NCBI GenBank assembly: GCA_003240775.1
Contig: QFNI01000026.1
Coordinates: 1 to 53,041, forward strand
Direction of reading: 5' to 3'
Origin: Mesorhizobium amorphae
Lineage (GTDB): Bacteria > Pseudomonadota > Alphaproteobacteria > Rhizobiales > Rhizobiaceae
DNA: 53,041 nt
Shown here: in pieces, positions 6,830 to 15,664 of the stretch
Position numbering within the stretch: position 1 is the stretch's first letter
How the letters are laid out: every line of letters starts with the position of its first letter
Program-made: the position numbers and the translations under genes
Notes under the pieces: model-generated
The model's database searches: none
What the model was told of the DNA's origin: nothing
Seen by the model: the letters and a program-made list of their open reading frames with translations, nothing else

Positions 6830-8353
6830 ATGGCCCCGCTTCTCGAGTTCCAGGGCATCACCAAGAGCTTTTTCGGCGTCACCGTGCTTCACGGCGTGGA
6901 TTTCGCGGTGGAGCCGGGCGAAGCGCTCGGCCTCGTCGGCGAGAACGGCTCGGGCAAGTCCACCAGCATGAACGTGCTCGGCGGCGTGCATCAGCCCGAT
7001 TCCGGCATGATGCGGCTCGACGGCGCGCCTTACGCGCCCGCCAACCCCAAAGAGGCGATCGCGGCCGGCGTCGCCTTCATCCACCAGGAACTCAACCTCT
7101 TTCCCAACCTGACGATCGAGGAGAACCTCTTCGTCGACGCCTTCCCGCGCCGGCGCGGTCTGCCCTTCATCGACCGCCGCGCGATCCGCGCCCGCACGGA
7201 AGCCGTGCTGCGCGAGGTGGACCTCGACCTCAAGCCCTCCACCCCCGTAGCCCGGCTCAGCCAGGGCGAGCGGCAACTGGTGGAGATCGCCAAGGCCGTG
7301 TCGCGCAAGGCGCGCCTCATCATCTTCGACGAGCCCACCACCTCGCTCACGCGCCCCGAGGTGGAGCGCCTGTTCGGCATCATCGCCAAGCTCAAGGCGC
7401 GCGGCATCGGCATCGTCTATATCAGCCACACGCTGGAAGACGTGCTCGCCGTGTGCGACGCGGTGGCCGTGCTGCGTGACGGGCATCTGGCGGGCGCGGG
7501 CCGCGCTTCGGACATGACAACCGCGCGCATGATCGCGCTGATGGTCGGCCGCTCGATCGACGCGATCTATCCCACGCGCGAGACCGCTTTCCGGCCCGAG
7601 ACCGTGCTTTCGGTCGAGAACCTGTCCCAGCCGGGCGTGGCGGAGAAGATCTCGCTCCAGGTCCGTGCAGGTGAGATCGTGGGCCTTGCTGGGCTGATGG
7701 GCTCGGGCCGCTCCGAACTCGCCCGCATGATCTTCGGCCTCGACCCCTTCCGGGAGGGCACGATCCGCGTCGACGGCGAGGATCTGGGCAAGCCCGACCC
7801 GCAAAAGGCCATGGAAGCCGGCATCGCTTTTTTGACCGAGGACCGCCGCGGCGAAGGCCTGCTGATGGGCTTCACCATCGCCGAGAACACGGTGCTCGCC
7901 TCGCTCCGGTCGGTTGCGGGCGCGTTCGGTCTCTTGAACCGCAAGCAGGTGACGGAGGTCGCGCGCACGATGGGCCGCGCCATGCACCTTTCCACCACCC
8001 GCGTGGACGAGACGCTGGTGAAGCACCTGTCCGGCGGCAACCAGCAGAAGGTGGTGATCGGCAAGTGGCTGCGCCGCGAGCCGCGCCTCTTCATTCTGGA
8101 CGAGCCCACCCGCGGCATCGATGTCGGCGCCAAGCAGGAGGTCTACCGCATCATCAATGCGCTGACGGCGCGCGGCAGCGGCGTGCTCCTCATCTCCTCG
8201 GAGATCGAGGAGCTGATCGGCCTGTCCGACCGCATCCTCACGATCTCCAAGGGCGAGATCACCGCGGAATTCGCGCGCGCGGGCTTCGACAGGGAGGCGA
8301 TCATGGCGGCGGCCACCGGGCAGCGCGCGGCTGTTGTGGAGAAGGTCGCATGA
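6830..8353 (+). CDS. ABC sugar transporter 1, double ATPase
   Basis: A 507-residue tandem ATPase of the RbsA/MglA class. Domain 1 has Walker A GENGSGKST (37-45), signature LSQGERQ (143-149) and Walker B IIFDEP (164-169). Domain 2 has a degenerate Walker A, GLMGSGRSE (about 288-296), as is usual for the family, then LSGGNQQ (400-406) and ILDEP (422-426). It energises uptake through the two flanking permeases. Its stop overlaps the start of the next permease in an ATGA junction, so the genes are translationally coupled. Confidence 0.93.
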   Translation: MAPLLEFQGITKSFFGVTVLHGVDFAVEPGEALGLVGENGSGKSTSMNVLGGVHQPDSGMMRLDGAPYAPANPKEAIAAGVAFIHQELNLFPNLTIEENLFVDAFPRRRGLPFIDRRAIRARTEAVLREVDLDLKPSTPVARLSQGERQLVEIAKAVSRKARLIIFDEPTTSLTRPEVERLFGIIAKLKARGIGIVYISHTLEDVLAVCDAVAVLRDGHLAGAGRASDMTTARMIALMVGRSIDAIYPTRETAFRPETVLSVENLSQPGVAEKISLQVRAGEIVGLAGLMGSGRSELARMIFGLDPFREGTIRVDGEDLGKPDPQKAMEAGIAFLTEDRRGEGLLMGFTIAENTVLASLRSVAGAFGLLNRKQVTEVARTMGRAMHLSTTRVDETLVKHLSGGNQQKVVIGKWLRREPRLFILDEPTRGIDVGAKQEVYRIINALTARGSGVLLISSEIEELIGLSDRILTISKGEITAEFARAGFDREAIMAAATGQRAAVVEKVA

Positions 8354-9330
8354 AGCCCGGCAGCCGCACGCTCCTGCTCCTTCTCCAGAACGCGCCCATC
8401 ATCTTGTTCGTGGTGCTGCTCGTCGTGTTCGGCCTGCAGTCCGAGCGCTTTCTCGCCTTCAACAACTTCCGCAACATCGTGATCCAGGCGGCCCCCATCG
8501 CGATCCTGGCAATCGGCATGACTTTCGTGCTGCTGACCGCCCAGATCGACCTGTCGGTGGGGTCGAGCATGTATCTCACGGCCTGCGCCATCGCGCTCTA
8601 CCTGCCCGAAGCGCCATGGCCGGTGGGCTTGATGGCCGTGATGGCGATGGCCGCCTTGATCGGCGCGGTGAACGGCTTCGCCGTGACCCGGCTCGGCATC
8701 GCTTCCTTCATCGTGACGCTCGCCACGCTCTTCATCCTGCGGGGCATCGGCATGTGGCTGTCGAACACCCGCACGCTGATGTTTCAGGACCAGATCCTGA
8801 CGCTCAACCGCGCCACAGTGCTCGGCCTGCCATCGGCCATCTTCGCCTTTCTGCTCGTCTTCGTCTGCGCCTGGGTGCTGCTGGCGCAGACGCAGTTCGG
8901 GCGGCAGGTCTATGCGGTGGGCGGCGATGCGGAAGCCGCGCGCAAGGCGGGCCTGCCCGTGCGCCGCATCACCTTCTTCTGCTTCGTTCTGGCCGGTCTC
9001 TGCGCGGGAATCGCGGGCTTCGTGTCGATCACCCAGATCGGCGCGGTCGGCCCCAAATACGGCGACGGCATCGAGTTCTCGGCCATCGCGGCCGCCGTGC
9101 TCGGCGGCGTCTCGCTGTTCGGCGGGCGTGGCAGCGTGACGGGAACCGTGTTCGGCGCCATCCTCATCAAGACCGTGCAGAACGGGCTCAACATCGTCAA
9201 TGCCGACCCATACATCTATCCGCTGGTGACGGCGGCCATCATCTTCCTCGCGGTCGCCATCGACGGCATCCGCACCCGCATCATCGAGCGTCTGGAACGC
9301 CGCACGATCCGGCCGCTTGCCCAAACCTGA
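8350..9330 (+). CDS. ABC sugar transporter 1, permease B
   Basis: A 326-residue RbsC-class permease. The TAQIDLSVGSSMYLTA loop and the coupling stretch TQFGRQVYAVGGDAEAARKAG are both present. It starts at the ATG in the ATGA overlap with the ATPase gene. It differs clearly from permease A at 5788-6828 and probably pairs with it. It is followed after 23 bases by an ApnO gene, which places import and catabolism in one transcript. Confidence 0.88.
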   Translation: MKPGSRTLLLLLQNAPIILFVVLLVVFGLQSERFLAFNNFRNIVIQAAPIAILAIGMTFVLLTAQIDLSVGSSMYLTACAIALYLPEAPWPVGLMAVMAMAALIGAVNGFAVTRLGIASFIVTLATLFILRGIGMWLSNTRTLMFQDQILTLNRATVLGLPSAIFAFLLVFVCAWVLLAQTQFGRQVYAVGGDAEAARKAGLPVRRITFFCFVLAGLCAGIAGFVSITQIGAVGPKYGDGIEFSAIAAAVLGGVSLFGGRGSVTGTVFGAILIKTVQNGLNIVNADPYIYPLVTAAIIFLAVAIDGIRTRIIERLERRTIRPLAQT

Positions 9331-9353
9331 CTTCGTTTTCGAGAGTGACGACC

Positions 9354-10181
9354 ATGACCAAACTCGCCCTGATCGGTGCCGGCGGGAAGATGGGCTACCG
9401 GCTTGCCGGAAAGCTCAAGGACTCGCGCTTCGAGGTGGCCTATGCCGAGGTGAGCGATGCGGGCCGCGAGCGCCTCAAGAGCGGGCTCGGCCTCGACGCG
9501 ACCGATGCCGCGGACGCCATCAAGGGCGCCGAGATCGTGGTGCTCGCGGTGCCCGACACGGCCATCGGCAAGGTGTCGGCCGCCATCGAGAAGGACCTGC
9601 CCTCTGGCACCATGCTCGTCATCCTCGATGCCGCGGCCCCCTTCGCCGGACACCTGCCCAAGCGTGACGACCTCACGATCTTCGTGACCCACCCCTGCCA
9701 CCCGCCGATCTTCAACGACGAGACGGAGGAAGCCGCCAAGCGCGACTTCTTCGGCGGCATCGCCGCCAAGCAGCACATCGTCTCGGCGCTCATGCAGGGA
9801 CCGGAAGAGGCCTACGCGCTGGGCGAGGAGGTCGCCAAGATCATCTGGGCGCCCGTGATGCGCTCGCACCGCATCACGGTGGAGCAGATGGCGCTGCTCG
9901 AGCCCGGCCTGTCGGAAACGCTGTGTGCGAGCCTGCTCGTCGTCATGCGCGAGGCGATGGACGAGGTGGTGGCCCGCGGCATTCCGAAGGAGGCCGCGCG
10001 CGATTTCCTGCTCGGCCATATGAACGTGCTCGGCGCCGTGATCTTCGAGGAAACGCCGGGCGTCTTTTCGGACGCCTGCAACAAGGCCATCGAGTTCGGC
10101 AAGCCCATGCTGATGCGCGACGACTGGAAGCGCATCTTCGAGCCGGCCGAACTCGAAGCCTCGATCCGCCGCATCACGTGA
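9354..10181 (+). CDS. apnO: D-apionate oxidoisomerase
   Basis: A 275-residue protein with an N-terminal NAD-binding motif (LIGAGGKMG, residues 5-13) and a C-terminal helical domain. It has the conserved blocks VTHPCHPPIFNDETEE, LMQGPEEAYALGEEV and LEPGLSETL. The family includes ApnO, which oxidises D-apionate and moves its hydroxymethyl group to give 3-oxo-isoapionate. This copy lies directly between the transporter genes and the dehydrogenase, lactonase and kinase genes of the same pathway, so it is the likelier true ApnO. The divergent copy at 1388-2233 lies in the other transcription unit. Confidence 0.85.
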   Translation: MTKLALIGAGGKMGYRLAGKLKDSRFEVAYAEVSDAGRERLKSGLGLDATDAADAIKGAEIVVLAVPDTAIGKVSAAIEKDLPSGTMLVILDAAAPFAGHLPKRDDLTIFVTHPCHPPIFNDETEEAAKRDFFGGIAAKQHIVSALMQGPEEAYALGEEVAKIIWAPVMRSHRITVEQMALLEPGLSETLCASLLVVMREAMDEVVARGIPKEAARDFLLGHMNVLGAVIFEETPGVFSDACNKAIEFGKPMLMRDDWKRIFEPAELEASIRRIT

Positions 10182-10214
10182 GGGCGCCTTTCGTCAGGCG
10201 CAATCGCTGACGGC

Positions 10215-10237
10215 CCCCTCCCCTCAAGGGAGAGGGG
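10215..10237 (+). repeat. GC-rich inverted repeat between apnO and the dehydrogenase gene
   Basis: CCCCT (10215-10219) pairs with AGGGG (10233-10237), and CCCT (10221-10224) with AGGG (10227-10230), giving a bulged hairpin. There is no T-run. Its right arm also supplies a purine-rich stretch in front of the alternative start at 10240. It looks like a short intergenic palindrome of a kind common in GC-rich Alphaproteobacteria. Confidence 0.4.
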
Positions 10238-10266
10238 AAATGGAGAGGTTGGTGCTTTTGGAAGAC

Positions 10267-11313
10267 ATGAAGACACTTCCCCCCAAGCGCGGCGCGCTGA
10301 TCGGCTGCGGCTTCTTCGCCGTCAACCAGTTGAACGCCTGGCGCGATCTGGCAGCCCGCGGCGGGCCGGGGATCGTGACGCTCTGCGACCGCGACCCCGC
10401 GCGCCTGGCCGGCGCCGCCAAACGCTTCGGCATCCCCCGCACCTATGCGGATGCCGCCGAGATGCTGGAGCGCGAGGACCTCGACTTCGTGGACATCTGC
10501 ACCACCGCTCCCAGCCACCGGGCGCTGGTGGAACTTGCCGCCACACGCGGCCTGCCCGTGATCTGCCAGAAGCCGCTGGCGCCCACGCTTGAGGAGGCCA
10601 AGCGCATCGTGGAGGCCTGCGAGACGGCAGGCGTGCCGCTGATGGTGCACGAGAACTTTCGCTGGCAGTCGCCCATCCGCGCCGTGCGCGCGGTGATCGA
10701 CAGCGGGGCGGTCGGCGAGGTGTTCTGGGGCCGCATCTCGTTTCGCTCGGCCTTCGACGTGTTTTCCGGCCAGCCTTATCTCGCGGAAGGCGAGCGCTTC
10801 ATCCTGGAGGATCTGGGCGTGCACGCGCTCGATGTCGCGCGCTTTCTTCTGGGCGACGTGAAGCGCCTCTCGGCCACCACCAAGCGCGTCAACCCCGCCA
10901 TCAAAGGCGAGGATGTCGCGACCGCGCTGATGGAACACGAGAACGGCGCGACCGGCATCATGGACTGTTCCTACGCCACGCGTCTCGAAGAAGAGCTGTT
11001 TCCCCAGACGCTGGTGGAGATCGACGGCAGCAAAGGCAGCATCCGGCTCGGCGCCGGCTACCGGATGACGGTGGTTTCCGAGAGCGGCACCGAGCACCGC
11101 GACGTGTCTCCGCCCCTTCTCCCCTGGGCCGAGCGGCCCTGGCACAATGTCCAGGAAAGCGTGCTCGCCATCCAGGAACACTGGGGCGCGGTGCTGGCCG
11201 GCGAAACGGCGCCGGAAACCTCCGGCCACGACAACCTCAGGACGCTCGCTTTGGTCGAGGCCTGCTACCGGAGCGCTGCGTCCGGCCAGCCCATCGATCC
11301 CGCAAGCCTTTGA
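10267..11313 (+). CDS. Gfo/Idh/MocA dehydrogenase, probable D-apiose dehydrogenase
   Basis: A 348-residue protein with an N-terminal Rossmann domain (ALIGCGFFAVNQLN) and a CQKPLAP motif in place of the usual EKP, which keeps the catalytic Lys. The C-terminal Gfo/Idh domain has EDLGVHALDVARFLLG. In the oxidative apiose route a Gfo/Idh enzyme (ApsD) oxidises D-apiose to D-apionolactone, and the lactonase gene follows immediately, so this role fits well. Start choice: MKTLPPKRG at 10267 matches the usual short N-terminus of the family. An in-frame ATG at 10240 with a GGGAG upstream would add nine residues. Confidence 0.85.
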   Translation: MKTLPPKRGALIGCGFFAVNQLNAWRDLAARGGPGIVTLCDRDPARLAGAAKRFGIPRTYADAAEMLEREDLDFVDICTTAPSHRALVELAATRGLPVICQKPLAPTLEEAKRIVEACETAGVPLMVHENFRWQSPIRAVRAVIDSGAVGEVFWGRISFRSAFDVFSGQPYLAEGERFILEDLGVHALDVARFLLGDVKRLSATTKRVNPAIKGEDVATALMEHENGATGIMDCSYATRLEEELFPQTLVEIDGSKGSIRLGAGYRMTVVSESGTEHRDVSPPLLPWAERPWHNVQESVLAIQEHWGAVLAGETAPETSGHDNLRTLALVEACYRSAASGQPIDPASL

Positions 11314-11321
11314 GCCCGCCG

Positions 11322-13205
11322 ATGCCCTCCCGCGCCCTCATGCTTTGCGGCACCGACGAGCCGCAGCCCGAAACCCGCCTGCTGGTAGCCGGCCCCCTCG
11401 AAGCCACGCTCGAAGCCGGCAACCTGCGGGCGATCCGCTGGCACGGGCTCGAAGCCATCCGGGGGATCGCTTGGCTGGTGCGCGACGAGAACTGGGGCAC
11501 CTACGCTCCCGAGCTTTCCGATTTCACACTTCAAGAAACGGAAGCAGGCTTCTCCCTGCGCTTTCGCGGCACCTGCCGCTCGCGCGAGGGGGCGATGCTT
11601 TCGTTCGAGACGGCGATCACGGGCGAGGCTGCCGGGCGGCTGGTGTTCGATGTCCGGGCCGTGCCCAATGCGCCCTTTTCCACCAACCGCACGGGCTTCA
11701 ACATCCTCCATCCCGTGGCCGGCGTGGCGGGCGAAGCGGCCGAGGTGGAGCATGTCGACGGAACGGTCGAGCAATCCCGGTTTCCGCTCGCCATCGACCC
11801 CGCCCAGCCCTTTCTCGCCATGCGGCGGATCACGCACCATGTCGCTCCCGGCGTCTCGGCATTCGTGCTGATGGGGGGCGACAGCTTCGAGATGGAGGAC
11901 CAGCGCAACTGGACCGATGCCTCGTTCAAGACCTATGTGCGCCCGCTCGCCCTCCCCTGGCCCTATGTGCTGCCTGCGGGCAAAGCGAACCACCAGCGCA
12001 TCACGGTGATGCTTGAGGGCACGCCCCCCGCAGGCGCCGCGCGAAAAGGCGAGGCCCCCACACTTGCGCCCGCGCGAGGCGAGGCATTCGCCATGCCCGC
12101 GCTCGGCCTCGTGGTCACGCCCGAGGAGGTGGAGGCAACGCTCGCGGTGGTGGACAGGCTCCGCGCTGTCGGGCCGCGCCAGCTCATTCTTTCGTTCGAC
12201 CCGCGCGAAGGCCACGGGGCCGGCGCTCTGCAAGGCTTTGCACGGCTTCTCGCGGCCTATCCCGCCTCCGCCACGCTCGAATTCACCGTGCCATGCCTGG
12301 GCGATTTCCGGGCCGAGATCGCGGCTGCGGGAGATCTCGTGCGGCAGGCAGGGCTGGCGCTCGATGCCGTCGCTATCTGTCCCGCGCCGGACCTCCAGTC
12401 CACGCCGCCTGGCAGCCGGTGGCCGGACTGCCCGCCGCTCGAAGACATCTACGAGGCGGCGCGACGGGCCTTTCCGGCTGCGCGGCTGGGTGGGGGCATG
12501 TTCAGCTACTTCACGGAATTGAACCGCAAGCGCGTGCCCGCTGACCGCCTCGATTTCGTCACCCACACCACTTCGCCGCTGGTGCACGCGGCCGACGACA
12601 CCAGCGTGATGCAGACGCTCGAAGCGCTGCCCTTCGTGACCGCATCGGTGCGCGCGATCTTCGGCGACAAGCCCTACCGCATCGGCCCTTCCACGATCGG
12701 CATGCGCCACAACCCCTATGGCGCGAGCCTTGCCGCAAGCACAGGCGACACGCGGCGCACGATGGTCTCCGACGACCCCCGCCAGCGCGGCCTCTTCGCG
12801 GCGGCCTGGACGGTCGGCTATGCCGCGGCGGTGCTGCCCGCCCGCCTGGAGGCCTTGACGCTTGGCGCGCTGACGGGCCCGTTCGGCCTGGTGGAAGGCG
12901 ACACCCTGCGCCCCGCCTTTCACGCGATGAAGGCCTTGGCGGCGCTTTCGAGCCCGGTGCGCGCCTGGGTGCCCGACCGGTCTGCATCGCTTTCGGCCCT
13001 TGGCGACAGTGAGACCGTGCTCGTCGCCAACCTTTCGACCGAGCCCGCGGTCTTCACCGTGCCCGGCTTGGCAAGCCTCCGCCGCCTGGACGAGACCACC
13101 TTCTCCCATGCCGCCGGCTCGGCCGAGCTTGCCGAGGAAGTGCCGGGTGATGGGCCGGTCGCGCTCGGCGGCTACGGCGTAGCCTTCTGCCGCATCGGAG
13201 CCTGA
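11322..13205 (+). CDS. apnL: D-apionate lactonase
   Basis: A 627-residue protein. The N-terminal half is beta-rich (about residues 1-225) and contains RNWTDASFKTYVRPLALPWPY, recognisable for the ApnL family. The middle is a glycoside-hydrolase-like TIM barrel (about 260-530, with GGGMFSYFTELNRKRVP and THTTSPLVHAADD), followed by a small C-terminal beta domain. ApnL hydrolyses D-apionolactone to D-apionate. The gene sits between the dehydrogenase that makes the lactone and the kinase acting downstream, with a few bases between genes. A TTG at 11310 overlapping the previous stop could add four residues; the ATG at 11322 is preferred. Confidence 0.83.
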   Translation: MPSRALMLCGTDEPQPETRLLVAGPLEATLEAGNLRAIRWHGLEAIRGIAWLVRDENWGTYAPELSDFTLQETEAGFSLRFRGTCRSREGAMLSFETAITGEAAGRLVFDVRAVPNAPFSTNRTGFNILHPVAGVAGEAAEVEHVDGTVEQSRFPLAIDPAQPFLAMRRITHHVAPGVSAFVLMGGDSFEMEDQRNWTDASFKTYVRPLALPWPYVLPAGKANHQRITVMLEGTPPAGAARKGEAPTLAPARGEAFAMPALGLVVTPEEVEATLAVVDRLRAVGPRQLILSFDPREGHGAGALQGFARLLAAYPASATLEFTVPCLGDFRAEIAAAGDLVRQAGLALDAVAICPAPDLQSTPPGSRWPDCPPLEDIYEAARRAFPAARLGGGMFSYFTELNRKRVPADRLDFVTHTTSPLVHAADDTSVMQTLEALPFVTASVRAIFGDKPYRIGPSTIGMRHNPYGASLAASTGDTRRTMVSDDPRQRGLFAAAWTVGYAAAVLPARLEALTLGALTGPFGLVEGDTLRPAFHAMKALAALSSPVRAWVPDRSASLSALGDSETVLVANLSTEPAVFTVPGLASLRRLDETTFSHAAGSAELAEEVPGDGPVALGGYGVAFCRIGA

Positions 13206-13211
13206 CCCCTC

Positions 13212-14504
13212 GTGCCTCTTCTTCTCGGCTATTACGGCGACGACCTGACGGGCTCCACCGACGTGATGGAGGCGCTCGAGCTGCGCGGGGTTCCCACGGT
13301 ACTCTTCACGGCCCTGCCCTCGGCCGAACTCGCAGGCCGCTTTCCCGATGTGGAGGCGGTGGGCATCGCAGGCACGAGCCGTTCCGAAACGCCGGAATGG
13401 ATGGACGAGCATCTGCCGCCCGTGTTCCGCTGGCTGAAGGCATCGGGCGCCGCGATCACCCATTACAAGGTCTGCTCCACCTTCGATTCGAGCCCCGCCA
13501 CGGGCTCCATCGGGCGGGCCTTGGAGATCGGGGCGGGCGTGTTCGGACAAGCCTCGACGCCGCTCGTGCTGGGTGCGCCCGAACTCAAGCGCTACACGGC
13601 CTTCGGCAACCTGTTCGCGGGCTTTCGCGGCGAGAATTTTCGCATCGACCGCCACCCCGTGATGGCGCATCACCCCGTCACCCCCATGGACGAGGCCGAC
13701 ATCCGTCTCCATCTCGGCCGCCAGACCCGGCACTCGGTCGGTCTCGTCGACCTCGTGGCGCTCAAGGCGGGGATCGGGTCGGCAGAGGTGGCGGCGGCGC
13801 TCGATGCCGACCCCGTGCTGCTGTTCGATGTGCTCGACGCCGAGACCCAGGCGCGCGTGGGCGCGCTTTTGTGGGAGTTCTCCACGCGCTGTCCCTTCGT
13901 GGTGGGCTCGTCGGGCGTGGAATATGCGCTGACGGCGCCCGAAAGCGGCACGCCGCTCAGCGGGCGCGCGCGCCGCTTCGCCGCCCCCGGCTCGCGCGGG
14001 CCGATCGCGGTTGTGTCGGGAAGCTGCTCGCCCACCACCGAGCGGCAGATCCGCTTCGCCCAGGAGAACGGTTTCACCGGCATCCCGCTCGATGTGGCGG
14101 CGCTGGTGGGCGAGAACGGCGAGCACGAGATCGCGCGCGCCACCGAGAGCGGCAGCGCCGCCCTCTCGCAAGGCTCGAGCCCCCTCCTCTACACCGCGCT
14201 CGGCGGGGAAACCGCGGCGGGACGCGGCGGCGGCCATTGGATCGGAACCGCGCTCGGCCGCATCCTGCGCCTGCTCATCGAGCGCCACGGCCTGGAGCGC
14301 GTGGTGGTGGCGGGCGGCGACACGTCGAGCCACGCCATTGCCGAGCTCGGCATCGCCGCCCTGCAATGCCTTCAGCCCCTGCCGCGGTCGCCGGGCTCGC
14401 CTCTCTGCCTCGCCCACAAGCGTGAGGGCGGCACGATCGAGGTGGCGTTCAAGGGCGGCCAAGTGGGCACCGACAGCTATTTCGCGCTCGCCCGCGACGC
14501 GTGA
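13212..14504 (+). CDS. oiaK: 3-oxo-isoapionate kinase (DUF1537 four-carbon acid sugar kinase family)
   Basis: A 430-residue kinase with the two-domain DUF1537 layout. The N-terminal substrate domain opens with LLGYYGDDLTGSTDVMEAL. The C-terminal nucleotide-binding domain carries VVVAGGDTSSHAIAELG (about 365-381) and FKGGQVGTDSYF near the end. The family phosphorylates acid sugars such as erythronate and threonate; the OiaK subgroup makes 3-oxo-isoapionate-4-phosphate, the substrate of the RLP encoded at 2269-3597. It starts at a GTG six bases after the lactonase stop and is the last gene of the first plus-strand unit. The subgroup is assigned by context rather than by specific residues. Confidence 0.85.
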   Translation: MPLLLGYYGDDLTGSTDVMEALELRGVPTVLFTALPSAELAGRFPDVEAVGIAGTSRSETPEWMDEHLPPVFRWLKASGAAITHYKVCSTFDSSPATGSIGRALEIGAGVFGQASTPLVLGAPELKRYTAFGNLFAGFRGENFRIDRHPVMAHHPVTPMDEADIRLHLGRQTRHSVGLVDLVALKAGIGSAEVAAALDADPVLLFDVLDAETQARVGALLWEFSTRCPFVVGSSGVEYALTAPESGTPLSGRARRFAAPGSRGPIAVVSGSCSPTTERQIRFAQENGFTGIPLDVAALVGENGEHEIARATESGSAALSQGSSPLLYTALGGETAAGRGGGHWIGTALGRILRLLIERHGLERVVVAGGDTSSHAIAELGIAALQCLQPLPRSPGSPLCLAHKREGGTIEVAFKGGQVGTDSYFALARDA

Positions 14505-14513
14505 CGCGAGCGG

Positions 14514-14550
14514 TTGAGAGGGTCAAGCAATTGGTATAATGAGTATTCCA
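14514..14550 (+). promoter_or_regulatory. Promoter with overlapping operator-like palindrome ahead of transporter 2
   Basis: TTGAGA (14514-14519) and a perfect TATAAT (14535-14540) preceded by TGG form an extended -10 promoter with a short 15-base spacer. TGGTATAATGAGTATTCCA (14532-14550) is an imperfect 19-bp palindrome, with 7 of 9 arm positions pairing, that overlaps the -10 box. Its TGGTATAATG half resembles the TGGTATGATG element beside the regulator gene. A GntR-type repressor acting here is plausible. Confidence 0.55.
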
Positions 14551-14612
14551 GACTGTTGAGGATCAGTCGTGCGTGCCTGGCAAGGGCGCGGGAGAGAAAC
14601 GGGAGGAAATCG

Positions 14613-15647
14613 ATGCTGAAGAAACTGCTGCTCGCTGCCACGGCCTTTGCCGCGCTTTCGAGCCTGAGTGCTGGCCCCGCTGCTGCGCTCGACCCGGAAA
14701 AGCCGGTGATCGCGCTGTCCAACTCGTTCTACGGCAACACCTGGCGCCGCCAGATGGTGGACGCGTTCACAGCCGAGGCCGAAAAAGCCAAGGCCGACGG
14801 CAAGATAGCCGATTTCGTGGTGCTCAACGGCGACGGCAGCGTGAACCAGCAAAACAGCCAGATGGCCGAACTGATCCTGCGCGGCGTGGACGCGATCGCG
14901 ATCAACGCGGCGTCCGAGACCGCGCTCAATGGCCTGGCCGAGAAGGCGTGTGCTGCGGGCATCAAGATCATCGCCTTCGACTCGCTCCTGACCGCCGACT
15001 GCACCTACAAGCTCTCCTTCGACTTCACCGGCTACAAGACCGCGCAGGCCGAGGCGACGCTCGACCTGATCGGCAAGAAGGGCAACGTCATCGTCGTGCG
15101 CGGCGTGAAGGGCTCGGGCCCCGACAACCTCATGTATGCCGCCCAGAAGAAGGTGCTCGACGCCCATCCCGACGTGAAGATCGTGGCCGAGGTCTATGGC
15201 CAGGCGACCGCATCGGTCGCCCAGTCGGCCATCGCCAACGTGCTGCCGAGCCTGCCCCAGGTGGATGCGGTTCTCGGCCAGGGCGGCAGCGACGATTACG
15301 GCATCGTCCAAGCCTTCGAGCAGGCCGGCGGTCCCTATGCCGAGAAGCTTCCCGTGATCGAGGGCGGCGGCTCGTCGGACTTCGTGATCTGGTGGAACGG
15401 CAAGGCGGGCAGCGGCTACAAGACCACCTCCATGAACACCACGCCCGGCATCGGCGGCGCGGCCTTCTGGCTCGCCTACGACATCGTCAAGGGCGCCACC
15501 CCGCCCAAGGAGATGACCATGCCCGTCGCCACCGTCGAGGCGGCCAATCTCGGCGAGATGGCGAAAGACCTCAAGCCTGGCATGATCATCAGTCCTTCCT
15601 ACGACGAGGCCTGGGTCAAGACGAATCTCGTCGACAAGACGCAGTAG
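14613..15647 (+). CDS. Periplasmic sugar-binding protein of ABC transporter 2
   Basis: A 344-residue type 1 periplasmic binding protein with a clear Sec signal peptide (MLKKLLLAATAFAALSS then AGPAAA, cleavage near residue 25). The mature protein opens VIALSNSFYGNTWRRQMVDAF, the ribose/xylose-binding fold. The ATG is fixed by GGGAGGAAATCG directly upstream. It is only distantly like the first binding protein at 4631-5638, and it uses Sec rather than a Tat-type signal, so the two systems are not simple duplicates. The ligand is probably a related branched sugar or sugar acid (inference from neighbours). Confidence 0.87.
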   Translation: MLKKLLLAATAFAALSSLSAGPAAALDPEKPVIALSNSFYGNTWRRQMVDAFTAEAEKAKADGKIADFVVLNGDGSVNQQNSQMAELILRGVDAIAINAASETALNGLAEKACAAGIKIIAFDSLLTADCTYKLSFDFTGYKTAQAEATLDLIGKKGNVIVVRGVKGSGPDNLMYAAQKKVLDAHPDVKIVAEVYGQATASVAQSAIANVLPSLPQVDAVLGQGGSDDYGIVQAFEQAGGPYAEKLPVIEGGGSSDFVIWWNGKAGSGYKTTSMNTTPGIGGAAFWLAYDIVKGATPPKEMTMPVATVEAANLGEMAKDLKPGMIISPSYDEAWVKTNLVDKTQ

Positions 15648-15664
15648 GCTTGAGCGCAAGCGGT

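Noticed and set aside
5605..8026. Two long minus-strand open frames of more than 400 codons opposite the transporter genes
   Set aside because: The translations are His/Arg/Gly-rich and low in complexity, while the plus strand encodes clear permease and ATPase sequences here.
11265..14462. A 1,065-codon open frame on the minus strand, antisense to the lactonase and kinase genes
   Set aside because: It lies wholly opposite two recognisable enzymes, has Arg/His/Gly-rich composition without domains, and arises from third-position GC bias in the real genes.
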